From Paulownia fortunei (Eukaryota; Streptophyta; Magnoliopsida; Lamiales; Paulowniaceae): 64,000 nucleotides of DNA. The notes under the pieces are model-generated. The model did no database searches and had not been told where the DNA came from. It saw nothing but the letters and a program-made list of their open reading frames with translations. Position numbers and translations under genes: made by a program. The stretch covers positions 11,711,278-11,775,277 of the forward strand of contig CM033110.1 in the NCBI GenBank assembly GCA_019321725.1. The letters are read 5' to 3'. Shown here piece by piece: positions 23,531 to 33,959 of this stretch. Position 1 is the first letter of the stretch; every line of letters begins with the position of its first letter.

Positions 23531-23535
23531 TTTTT

Positions 23536-23993
23536 AGAATCCTGTGGTATCTAAATGGTCATTAGGAAGTGGATTGTTATTATCCTAGTAGAGTAAAAGT
23601 TTGGATGTTAAAGCCTTTGATTAGGCAAGGTCCATTCATTATAAAAGATCTGCCCCAAGCTATTGTACATTCCTAGGAGGGAATTTGACAATATAGAAGA
23701 GTAAGAAACAAGTAGTTGTTGCAAGGTCGAATATGAAAGCTAAATTTAGAGCATTAGCCCTTGGAATTTGTGAGCTAATTTGGATAAAGCCTTTAATAAA
23801 TAAACTGAAAATACCTCTGAGAATGCTAATGAAGATTTATTGTGATAGTAAAGTTGTTATTATTGCACATAAACCTATTCAACATGATAGAAACAAGCAC
23901 ATGGAGGTTGATGACCACTTCATCAAAGAGAAGGTTAAAGCAAGTCTTATTCATTATCTTATATTTTGTCAAGTAATCAGAAAACACATATAC
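23536..23993 (+). pseudogene. Ty1/copia RNase H, continuation after the insertion
   Basis: RILWYLNGH continues the frame cut at 21000. Further on come KKQVVVARSNMKAKFRALAL and GICELIWIKPLINKLKIP. Next is IYCDSKVVIIAHKPIQHDRN (catalytic Asp in the YCD/YCDS block), then KHMEVDDHFIKEKVKASLI, the usual RNase H end. The text after 23945 diverges from the family and stops at 23994. Downstream to 24165 there is no recognised LTR. Confidence 0.85.
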
Positions 23994-24164
23994 TAACAAA
24001 TTAGTATATTCGCAAGTAGATTTCTTAGGATTTAATCTATGTACTTTATTTCCCAAGATCATAGGTATTACCTTAGGTTAACGTTAACCTTTTATTTCCT
24101 GTCTTTGTTTATAGCCTCCATATACTGACTTCACATACGAAAAATGTGGAAATCTTCTTCAAAA

Positions 24165-25075
24165 AAAACCTTCACTCAATTAGCGATATGAGCGCACAAG
24201 AGAGAAGATTTTCTAAGTCCCTCAACTAGCGCAATAAGATGAAAATTTTTTGAAGTTCCTCAACTAGTGGCATGAGGTGAAAATTTTCTAAGTCTCTCAA
24301 CTAGCAATGAGATGAAAATTTTCTAAGTCCTTCAATTAGCGCAATGAGGTGAAAATTTTCTAAGTCCTCCAACTAGCTCCATAGGTGCACAAGAGAGAAA
24401 ATTTTCTAAGTTCCTCAACTAGCACAATGATATGAAAATTTTCTAAATTCCTCAACTAGCGCAATGAGGTGAAAATTTTCTAAGTCCCTCAACTAGTACC
24501 ATGAGGTGAAATTTTTTTGAGTCTCTCAACTAGCGCCATGAGGTGAAAATTTTTTAAGTCCCTCAACTAGCGCAATAAGGTAAAAAGTTTTTAAGTCCCT
24601 CAACTAGCGCCATGAGGTGAAATTTTTTTGAAGTCACTCAATTAGCGCTATGAGCGCACAAGAGAGAAAATTTTCTAAGTCCTTCAACTAGCGCAATAAG
24701 GTGAAAAGTTTCAGACTTAACTAGCACAATAAGGTGAAAAGTTTTTAAGTCCCCCAACTAGCACCATGAGGTGAAAATTTTTTAAGTCACTCAATTAGCG
24801 CTATGAGTGCACAAAATAGAAAATTTTCTAAGTCCCTCAACTAGCGCAATGAGGTGGAAATTTTCTAAGTCTCTCAACTAGCGCCATGAGGTGAAAATTT
24901 TTTAAGTCTCTCAGCTAGCGCCATGAGGTGAAATTTTTTTTAAGTCTCTCAACTAACACCATGAGTGAAAATTTTCTAGGTCCCTCAACTAGAGCCATGA
25001 GTGAGCACACAAGGGAAAAAATATTTTAAGTTCCTCAACTAGCGCCTTGAGCAAACAAGGGAGAAAATTTTCTTT
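24165..25075. repeat. Minisatellite of about 37-bp units with longer variants
   Basis: Roughly 22-24 imperfect head-to-tail units share CCCTCAACTAGCGC-ATGAGGTGAAAATTTT. Most are about 37 bp. Some are about 10 bp longer because the middle reads GAGCGCACAAGAGAGAAAATTTTCT. The long form recurs at about 24185, 24385, 24650, 24805, 25000 and 25045, hinting at a higher-order pattern. The array sits just upstream of a polypurine tract and LTR, where Tat/Retand/Ogre-type elements carry 3' tandem repeats. Confidence 0.9.
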
Positions 25076-25151
25076 GTGCAAAAATCAACGACACTATTTA
25101 CTCTCAGCCAACCATCCCTATGCAAGGCTTTTGCCCAAGAGTGGGGGCTTA

Positions 25152-25618
25152 TGATGGGCCATGAGCTCAAAAGAAACCTAATTGGCAAAGTCTAAAGAGT
25201 TAACGAAAATCATGGACCAAGGGTTAACAAAAAAAATAGGCTATAATACTTATCCTAAGTCTATGGAGGACCACAAGGCCCAAGCCTACATGCTTATGTA
25301 ATCCAAATAGTTTGTGCACCTTACTACACACGATTACATCTCCTAACCTATAGGTATAAATACCCCTATTCTCCACCATTTTAAGCTACGTTATTTATAT
25401 TTGGGCACCTACTTTCTCATGCTCTAATACTGATTTGAGTATTGGGGGTATCCTTGGATAACCCCGGGGACCCCTATTCGTTTGTTCATATTACAAGCAA
25501 GAACCTACTTAAGAGTTGATCTCTCATAATAAGTGTTGACTCATGCAAGGACCCTCTTAGGAGTTGATCGTGCACCTGGAGTCAATGCTTGAAAATATGG
25601 ATTAGTTCCACATCAACA
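25152..25618 (+). repeat. Short Ty3-type (Tat/Retand-like) LTR
   Basis: It starts TGATGGGCCATGAGC directly after the polypurine tract AAGAGTGGGGGC (25137-25148) and ends CCACATCAACA. Length is about 467 bp. It contains a TATA box and is preceded by a tandem array, so by its left side it is a 3' LTR. No second LTR of this type was found in the window. Confidence 0.65.
25355..25361 (+). promoter_or_regulatory. TATA box of the short LTR
   Basis: TATAAAT within GGTATAAATACCCC, about 205 bp into the LTR, is a typical plant retrotransposon core promoter position. The downstream CCTATTCTCCACC would be near the start of transcription. Confidence 0.5.
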
Positions 25619-25639
25619 ACCTATGGGAAAATTCTCCTT

Positions 25640-26494
25640 GGGATAATCAAATGGAAGGTAGGAGATGGAAGAAACAATAAAAAAAGAAAAGGGATGAGTC
25701 TTTAATTCAGACGACTAAACCAGCAAAGAAACTTCTTAAAGTAAAAATGGAAGTTGGAGCTAAAATAGAGAAGAAGAAAAAAAGCAAAACCAAGAAGGCT
25801 GCTGCAATAAAGACTATTGTAAAGGCACCTAAAGACCCTGGGTAGATTTAAATTCCTCATAAAAGAGGAAGGCCAAGAACCAAAGTTTCCAGAAATAAAA
25901 AATCCTAAGAAGACCAGGAAATGACTGATCTTAGAGTGTCTTGCTTTGAGGAGTCTAGACACCAACAGACTTCTCTTAAATAGGTTACTACGAAGAAACA
26001 GATGCAGCTGAGTACGAAGGTGCAGACCAACCAAGGCCTAAAACACCAATCCAGTCAAGTACAATGGTGCAGACCAGCCAAGGCCTAAAACACCAATCCA
26101 ACTAAGTACTTAGGTACCAGAACATACAACTACACCTCAGAAGAAAAAGAATATCACTATGAAAAATATTATCATCAAGAAGCATGTTACACCTAATCCA
26201 TAATTTCCAGTACCAAAGCCTCAAATTAAGAAAGTGAGATAAAGAAGACACCATTTTTTGAAGAAAATAGAAAAGGCATCTTGGTTGAGAATCATCTCTT
26301 AAGCCTCCAACACCTTATCAATTACTAGAAGCTAAGCTCACACCTACTTGGGAGGAAGTGAACAACCTAAGTTCTGTAGATCAATAGAGCATGTATCTAT
26401 TTTGGAAAAATGCTTAGTGGAGGTGCCATCCAAAGACCTCAAGGAGTGGAAAGACTTTGAGAAAGAGGAAAATGGGTTCTAAATTGGACTGAGT
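25640..26494 (+). pseudogene. Lysine-rich disordered coding remnant, unassigned
   Basis: Purine-rich sequence read in plus frames gives basic, low-complexity text with KKKKSKTKKAA, an AT-hook-like KRGRPRTK (about 25865) and KQMQLSTKVQTNQG. A 47-bp unit containing GTGCAGACCAACCAAGGCC is duplicated (about 26012-26104). Stops are frequent. Composition resembles the extra ORFs of SIRE- or Tat-type elements, but I recognise no domain. It may be the start of the SIRE-like 3' ORF that continues at 27132. Confidence 0.35.
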
Positions 26495-27131
26495 GCACAT
26501 CAACATATGATGTACCGAAATTTACCTATTCATTTAGATAGGTTATGGATCCTTTGTTAGCCACTTTAACCTCCATAAATGATTATATTGCACCCAAAAT
26601 ACTTTTCTTTTGATTATCACAATAAATTGAAGTACAATACAACATGCACAGTTACAATGGTGCCTTAAGTCGAATATTTAATTCTTGCACTGTCGTAATG
26701 AGGAAATATTCTTATTCGACAACATTTTGTTTTCAAGTAGGAATTTTAGAAAAGGGTTGTTCAATGTACTTGTTCTCTAACAAGCACCCAGATACATTCA
26801 CTAATGTCACTACACCGATCTTATGGAATAAGGCATCCCCTTTACAAGCCTATATCATATATACAAGTCTTAGTAGATCATTGATATCCTTTCTTAATGA
26901 TCCTCAACTTGGAATGTTTTAAGCCAAAATCATAGAGGCATATCTTGTAATCGTCATCATATGTGCGACCATACCCTATAGTTATATATAGTCTGAGGAT
27001 TTCACCTAGTTAACGTAAAGGTAAATAAGATGAAAAATCGTCTTTATTTATGGTATTAATTGAAAAATATCTTTTATATAAAGAGTATTAAGCAGCCAAT
27101 CTAATTTTACTAGCTGGGCACTACTCTAACA
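26495..27131 (-). repeat. Truncated copia LTR, minus strand
   Basis: The minus strand starts at 27131 with TGTTAGAGTAGTGCCCAGC, identical to the opening of the LTR at 6429. It continues with the conserved blocks TATGGTCGCACATATGATGA and AGTGGCTAACAAAGGATCC before matching stops near 26500. No coding region is attached. It interrupts the lysine-rich coding remnant. Confidence 0.75.
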
Positions 27132-30130
27132 CGATGGAGATGATCAAGATAATGATGATGACCACAATGGAACAACAATTTTAACTATATAACAAAGCAC
27201 TACATAATAGCCAACTCCAACAATATAGGAACTAACAAGCACCAAGCCTATATCAGAGGAGTCCAGGAGGCCCAACTAGCTGGAAAAAGTCATGCAATGA
27301 AGGACATTCAAGAGCAAAAAAGAGCAACACAATAGAGAAAATTTGCGGTGTAGAGAAAATCACTAAAGAACAGGAAAGAGAGAAAGCAGTAGAGAAATTT
27401 ATACAAGAAATTACATAGGAATAAATCTCTCAACTATCAATCGAGGCAAAAAGAAAGACAAGTACTTCAGCTCAGGCGACTGAAAAGATTGAAGAAGATG
27501 AAGAAAAACCAAATATAGAAAACACAGAGTATGAACTTGAAGGTGTTGGAATCATCAAGACATGGATGCAATAAATCAGTTTACCACAAGAGACAATAGC
27601 CTTACAACTCACTCAATAATGACTATGATCAAGGACTTCAAGGATAAAGTAAGACTTGGTCACATATTGCTTATAGATGTAGCTTAATGAATACTAGGCA
27701 CCATCTCAACTCAACTGAAGGAAATCCAACTCAACAACAAGTATTCAAGAGACCATCATAAAATAGATTACTCAAGCTAACAAAAATCAACAAAGCCTAA
27801 TACATGAATAAAATATCAAGACTATAGGTTCACTACATTGGAGCAAGGAGTACAACATATGATATCATAACTCCTGGAAATACTCGATTACATCAATAAA
27901 CCCGCCTTATTGTCCCAATATGCTAAAAAATGAAAGGAGGAGAACAAATAAAGAGACTTTTGATAAGTGCATATTTTGATATATTTTTGTATCAAATTCT
28001 TTATACTTTATTTGCTTTATTCTTTTTAATATTATAGTTTTATTAATATTTTGTGTTAGGGAATCAACGAACAAAAAGAGATCAAAAAAAACCAAAATAA
28101 AATCGAAGAAGACAACACATTTTGTGAGCAAGTTGGGAATATTTTATTGGATCAAATAAGTATCATAATTAGAATAAAAGGGCCATTTTTACATAAGTCC
28201 ATCATGTGTATATCAAAATATATGCAAGAAATCATATGGACTTTGCAACTGATTATTGGGCTTACATTAAATTCAAAATAAGCATGTTTCTAAACTTGTA
28301 CAATTTTTGTATTTTATGCATAACTCTATGTTCAAAAGTCCTATGGACCTAAATCTTACTTTATTTGAAATCTAAGAAATAGAACTACAACTTTGTTGTT
28401 GGAAGCTCAACCCAATTCATCCTTGATTATAGCATAAAATTCGTCCAATATGTGTATTGGAAGGAATCTATCTATGCTGACATATCTCTTTAAATCAAGC
28501 ATAACTTTCTCCCTAGTAGTTGGAATTAGTTATTCAAGTTGGAAAATGAAGCGGACAGATAAATATACAACCTTCATATTGATCACTAATTCAAAATCAG
28601 CACATTTGAAGTTAATTTGGAGTGCATTTGGAGTGAAATTGGAGATTCTAATTTAGACTATAAATAAGGGCTCTTGGATGGCATTCAACACAACAAAAAC
28701 CTTTAGAGGGGAAAAGAAAGCTTTATTGTTGTTATTTCTTTAGGCTAAGTTTTCTCGTAGTAATGTAAGTTTTCTAGAAGTAATAGAAATGTATTCTCTA
28801 GTTTCTCTTCTATTTTTAGTCTTTTCTATTTTCATTATGTCTTTCTAAAATTTATTTAGTTGAAGAAAAAAGGTGAACCTTTTTATGCAGGAAGATGAAC
28901 TGTTACAAAGGTGCATAATGTCCACGTGTGTTATATTATTGTTTTAATTTTTGATTGAAACCCCCCTGTTTTGGTGATTTTTTATTTATTTATCACTAAT
29001 GGCATAACAAATACTTGGGTTCATTTATCTTATCGTATGGTTTTACTCTATTGACTGCTAACGTGAAACCTTGATTTGTTATAGACAAAGGTGTGCATAA
29101 ATACTTAATCCCATAAATAAGTGTTGGCATTAAAACTATTCTTGTTTAGTGTCAACTCTTGATTTTTGTATCACCAATGGCTCAACAAATACTTGGGTTC
29201 ATTTAGCTTATTGTATGGTTCTACTCCACCGACTGCTAATATGAAACCTTGATTTATTGTAGACAAAGGTGTGCATCTTATAAATAAGTATGGTGTTAAG
29301 AGATAATTTGCATATAGTAAGACAATATCATGATTACCTTAATGCATGAGATATTTGATAACATATTCCCATTAGAACCTGCATTATGTATGAATTCCAA
29401 AAGTAGCATTTAGAAAAGATAAAAAGAATAAATAATTGTTCATCTATCCAAAATTTAAAATTGGATTCCTAATCCTCAATACTTTTATTACTTTTATTTC
29501 TTAGTTATAACATATTTTTTTCTTTATAATCTAAACCACATTCATCCCAACTTTTAAAAAATATAAACTCGAAAACTTTAAACAACTTTCCTATAAATCG
29601 ATCTTAGACTCCCGAGAAATATATCACTTAACACAACATGCATTTGTGTTTACAATCTTAAATATGTAGCAACTTTACCCCACATCATCCATTAAAAAAC
29701 TTAAAGATTACAAAAGACAACAACAAGAAGAAAGAAGAGAATAATAATAATAAGAAGAAGAAGAATAAGATACTAAAAAGGAGCAGAAAGGAGCAGTTGA
29801 TAAGGAAGTCGCCACCTAGACCTCCACCATCCCTAGGAAGATATGGTATGAAGGGTTGGATGAATATAAGTAATCACACAAAAGTTTTTGAAAATAGAGA
29901 AAAGAGTAGAGGAGATAACTTCCACAATATAAAGAAGACAAACTTCTAAAATAAAATATGGAAATAGAGTAGAAGAGATAACCTTCAGATGAGAGAAGAA
30001 GAGAGGCTCCTAGAGAAATAGAAAACTAAAAATGAAGTAGGTCATAGTTTCACTTATAAGTATTTGATTGTAAGTTTTTGTTTTACTTTGTTATTCTTAA
30101 GAGTTTTATTATCGTCAAAAAGGGGAAAAT
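27132..30130 (+). pseudogene. SIRE-like 3' ORF and 3' UTR, interrupted by a solo LTR
   Basis: Text on both sides of the solo LTR (27961-29671) is acidic/basic and coiled-coil-like: KEQEREKAVEKFIQEIT, ATEKIEEDEEKPNIENTEYE (27480-27545), then KKLKDYKRQQQEERRE and a Pro-rich PPRPPPSLGRYG (about 29810-29845). The region ends in the polypurine tract AAAAAGGGGAAAATT (30116-30130) immediately before a SIRE-like LTR, as expected for the extra 3' ORF of SIRE/Maximus elements. An AAG/AAT-repeat tract lies at 29730-29770. Several stops are present. Function is inferred from position only. Confidence 0.5.
27961..29671 (+). repeat. Solo Athila-type LTR with target duplication ACTTT
   Basis: It starts TGATAAGTGCATATTTTG and ends ATATGTAGCA. 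It is flanked by ACTTT on both sides (27956-27960 and 29672-29676). Its 3' half aligns with the Athila-like LTRs of this window (for example GAAATGTATTCTCTAGTTTC, 28787), while its 5' third differs. It is 1711 bp long, partly because an internal block of about 150 bp is duplicated (about 28975-29131 and 29153-29299). No internal element sequence remains, which marks LTR-LTR recombination. Confidence 0.92.
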
Positions 30131-30200
30131 TGTTACAAATACTTTGTATATATTTTGATGACAATTAGGATACCCCAAACCTTTTATAATTTTCTATTTA

Positions 30201-30393
30201 GAGAAAAAAAATATTAAGCCATCCGAACTATCATGTTTTTCACACTTTGCTATCTAAACATTTTTTTTATACTTTACCATCCAAAGTACACGGGGATTTT
30301 CACTTTGCCATCTAAAATCCCGGCAATGATATCTTCCTCCGAGATCTAGTCACATGCAAGGCACAAGCTATTTTTAAGGGCACTTTGGTAACT
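30201..30393 (+). repeat. MULE left terminal inverted repeat
   Basis: It pairs with 38751-38914 reversed; shared blocks include CCGAACT, TTTTTCACACTTTGC-ATCTAAA and TTTTTAAGGGCA-TTT. The left copy is longer because the module CACTTTGCCATCTAAA occurs about three times in it. Confidence 0.85.
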
Positions 30394-30879
30394 CCATGTA
30401 TATTGACATGGGCAAAATAGTCATATCACCTTACCACCTATATTTTCGTGGGAATGCAACAGATTTCTTCAGTTTCTTGCCTAGGTATTTTTCTTAATTT
30501 CCCTTTTCTTTTTTGTTGTGAATGTGGGGACAAACAACCCGAATCACCATGGATTAAATCAACCATTATAGAAGAATGACAACAAAGAAGACATCTTGGA
30601 CTGACCTCAACCCAGGAAGAAGATATGCAGTGTGTAAAAAATTTAGGGTAAGCAAAAACCCTAATTTCCTTTTTATTCTTGATTTTTAGAATTAAATTTG
30701 TGCATTTGTCATTAATTTTTGTTTAACTTTTGATAATTGCCAAATTTGTTAACAATGTCATTGATACGTTTGGTTTATGCTTATTTAAAAAATAAAATTG
30801 AATTGAATTTGGCATTTTCGAAAAATATGCTTCATATTTTGTTTTTATGTGATATGAGTTTGGAATTAAAAACATTAAA

Positions 30880-31225
30880 TTTATTTTACCATTTCTGAAA
30901 TTAATTTCTGAAAGAATTAGGAATTCAAGAAGCCCTTAAGAAATGGGATGGTATTAATTTAGATTTATAAACATTTATTTTTTTATGATTTTTGAAATTA
31001 ATTTTTAATTTCTAAAAAAAGTAGGAATTATTGTTGCCCATAAAAAATGGATTGACATAAATATTGAATTATAAACATTTAATTTAATTTAGAATTTTTG
31101 AGAGTTATTTTAATTTCTGAAAGTATTAGGAATTATTAAAGCCCTTTCAAATTAGGATTATTAATTTGAAATTATACACATTTAAATTATTTTTAATTTT
31201 TAAAAATATTTTATAAATTCTAAAA
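30880..31225. repeat. About three imperfect ~105-bp tandem units in the GRF intron
   Basis: Each unit contains TTTCTGAAAG-ATTAGGAATT, then GCCC, then TATAAACATTTA and a TTTTTGA-ATT stretch. Units start near 30900, 31005 and 31110 and are about 65-75% alike by eye. Confidence 0.55.
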
Positions 31226-31261
31226 TTATTTGGATCTCGCGAAGTTGGAGGTTGTACTTAT

Positions 31262-33476
31262 TGTAGAGTAGGATGCCCAACGCCCCAATTGGATTAGGTG
31301 TATTATACTCTTTTTTTTTTTTGTAAAGACAATCTTATTGACAATCATATTAATAAAAATGCATTCTCTTTATCTTATGTCTTGCATCCTTTATTTCTAC
31401 ACATTACATAAAGTGCTTACACTAAATTTAGTTGCGGGGCATGGTCGTGAATATGATGACGATCATGGAATATGCCTCTGAGACTTCGATCTTAAATAAG
31501 TTTCGAGTCGAGAGCTTTTTGAGATGGGACATCAAATAGCTTAGTAAGACTCGCACATATGATGCATGCTCGTGAGATGAGGATGTCACATTCCATTGGT
31601 ATTAGCGTAGAGATGCAAGTGCATGTATGTGGGTGCTTGTTAGGGAATAAGTACACCGAGCATGGCCCACAAGAAATTCTTAGCTGGAGGCTTTGCCTGT
31701 CGAAATAAGAATTTTTGTGTTGCGATAGTACACGGCTAGTCCTCGGACTTGAGGCATGATTGTAGCCTTCTGTACATCCTACAACACTTTGATATATCTT
31801 CTGATTGCTTGACAATCACAAATAGGGTATGTTAGGTGTTGCACTCATGTCCATGGAGGTTTGTCAGTGGCCAATATAGAATTCGACACTTGTCTTTTTA
31901 AACAAGAGAATCTCTTGTGTTTTTATAGTTCGTGATTCAAAGACCTTGGCTAAGGCAGGATGGATCGTGATTCATCAATAATAATTGGAACTTGAAATGG
32001 GATCATAGTTATTGAATCATTTAGGGTTTCGATTTATAATCCATGTCTTAGATTCAATCGGGAGATTTAGTTGTCAAAAGGATCGTAATTGTATGGTACT
32101 CGCAACTGAAATAGGTTTACTCGCTATTTCACCTAAGACTAGTTTGTCATGATTACTTGCTAGGTGTTTTCATGAATAGTGAGGTTCTTGGAATTAAGGA
32201 GTTGATTCCAAACAGATTAATTAATTGGAATAATTGTTATTCATAAGTTGCAAATGTTGCAACCCACTACTAGCTTAGTAGTAAACCTAAGAGGCTCACA
32301 CATTTTTATGAAAAGTAACATTTATAATTTTAGAATTTTATCCAATGGTTGGAAATTAATTAATTAATACTGATTAATTAATTAATTAAGGGTTATATTT
32401 AATTTAATATTAAATTAAATTATTCAATTAATTAGATTATTTAATTAGACCTAATTTGACTAGGAAGCTTAATTGGAGTAAATTAAATTAATTAATTGGA
32501 TTGATTTGTGGATTTTTTAGTCCAAGCGCAAAAAATAATGTGGACCATTTAAGAAACCCACTAAAATATGAAGAGAATAAATTAAATAAATATGATTTAT
32601 TTAATTAACATATTTATAGATAAATAAATATAGTGACCAATTTTATGGGATAAAATCGGCCACTAAGATTTAATTTATACATAAATTTAATTATAGTATA
32701 TATATGATATATATCAATCTTAATATTATTTGAAGAGTTTAAATTAATATCAAGAATGTACGTAGACAATTTTGATGATTAATGTAGTCTCAAATTAGTT
32801 CACATACAATAAGAAAGAGAAAAGAGAAGAGTACTTAGAAGATTTGAAATCCTTCCAAGATAAGATTTTGAAATAATTCAAAATTGTCACTCTCCAAGAG
32901 TTGGAGAATAAGTAAATTTGCAGTCCTATATATGATGATGGACAAAAATTACAACAAATAATTCAAAAAATTAAGCAAAAATTATTTTGTTTAAGTTTTC
33001 TATTTTTCTCTCCAAGAAAAGAAAGAAAAAGAAAAGCATTTTCTTGTAATCTTGATTTTCTTGTTCTTTAAAGAAAATCAGTTTCTTGTTATTCTCTTCA
33101 TATTATAGTTTTAAGAACTTAAAAATTAATCTTTATTATTCTTGAAAATTTACTCCAGTTCTAGATTAGTAAACAATTAAAATGATACTAGTGAATCCTT
33201 TTGATTGGTGTTGTTCTTCCGTATTGTGGACTTGATAGAGGGGAGACACTTGGATCCCTACGAGTTCTGATAGTCCAGGATAAGCAATTGATTGCTTCAT
33301 TCCCTACAACAATCGGAGTGCTCGGAAGGTATAATCTGAATTTTATATTTATTTATATATTCACTTGAATAAGCACGATTGTTAAAATCTCTTTCGAATC
33401 AAAGGGGTTAAATTTATGTTTGATAAAATTTTAATTTTCCGCTGCATATACCCCTGCGATTATAGTGAACCCAACA
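31262..33476 (+). repeat. Solo copia LTR inside the MULE
   Basis: It begins TGTAGAGTAGGATGCCC and ends AACCCAACA, is about 2.2 kb long and aligns along its length with the LTR at 6429-8520. Flanking bases are CTTAT (31257-31261) and CTTAC (33477-33481), a 5-bp target duplication with one transition. Removing it restores the GRF coding text on both sides, which fixes its ends independently. No internal sequence remains. Confidence 0.92.
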
Positions 33477-33959
33477 CTTACTTTGTGTGGATTGACCCCC
33501 CGATGTGCAGAAGAGCTCGGTAGATTATTCTGGGGCTGCTAAACGAGTTAACAGGGTTGATGTAAGCTGTTAAGACCAAATTATATACCCAAATTGTATT
33601 TAATTAACCTAAATGAATAATTATACACAAATAACCAACTGTAAATTAGATTGACAAAATGTACTTATAACTCTATAACAAAAACCATTGAAAAAGGTAC
33701 ATATTATATAGCAAATAACAAAAGCAATGCAATATAACCAAAAGAGTCATAATTCCATTAAATCAAGCACTATAAGTTATCTGCACAATGTGTTCTATCC
33801 TATAAAACCATTACCAAAAGCTATATACAATCCCATTAAATAATGCCAAACCCCCCTCCCCCAAAAGCCTATAGGCCTTAAATCCCCCAAGAGCTATACA
33901 ATTCAAACTCAAAAATTGCCATATAACTGCAAAAACTTATTATATCATAGAAGTCACAT

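Larger units (their letters stand above)
30517..33560 (+). pseudogene. GRF-type zinc-finger ORF of the MULE, split by a solo LTR
   Basis: The first exon carries CECG at 30517, then in a shifted frame SWTDLNPGRRYAVCKKF (30594-30645). This matches the GRF zinc-finger signature C-x-C, TSW-T-NPGR-F--C. A GT-AG-like donor (GGTAAGC) follows. The second exon resumes at 31240-31256 (GGCT) and, beyond the solo LTR, at 33477 with YFVWIDPPMCRRA and an IIPGLL-like motif to about 33545. Several plant MULEs carry such a small GRF protein opposite the transposase. The frameshift, a stop at about 33520 and the LTR insertion make it dead. Confidence 0.75.

Noticed and set aside
24165..25075. Regularly spaced repeats resembling a CRISPR array
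   Set aside because: Units are contiguous with no unique spacers, and the context is a plant genome; it is a minisatellite.
25702..26034. 110-codon minus-strand frame rich in Phe and Leu, looking like a membrane protein
   Set aside because: It is the antisense of the lysine-rich plus-strand remnant; AAG/AAA codons read backwards give Phe/Leu.
31492..31815. 107-codon minus-strand frame
   Set aside because: Lies wholly in the solo copia LTR and is repeated in degraded form in other LTRs of the family; not a gene.
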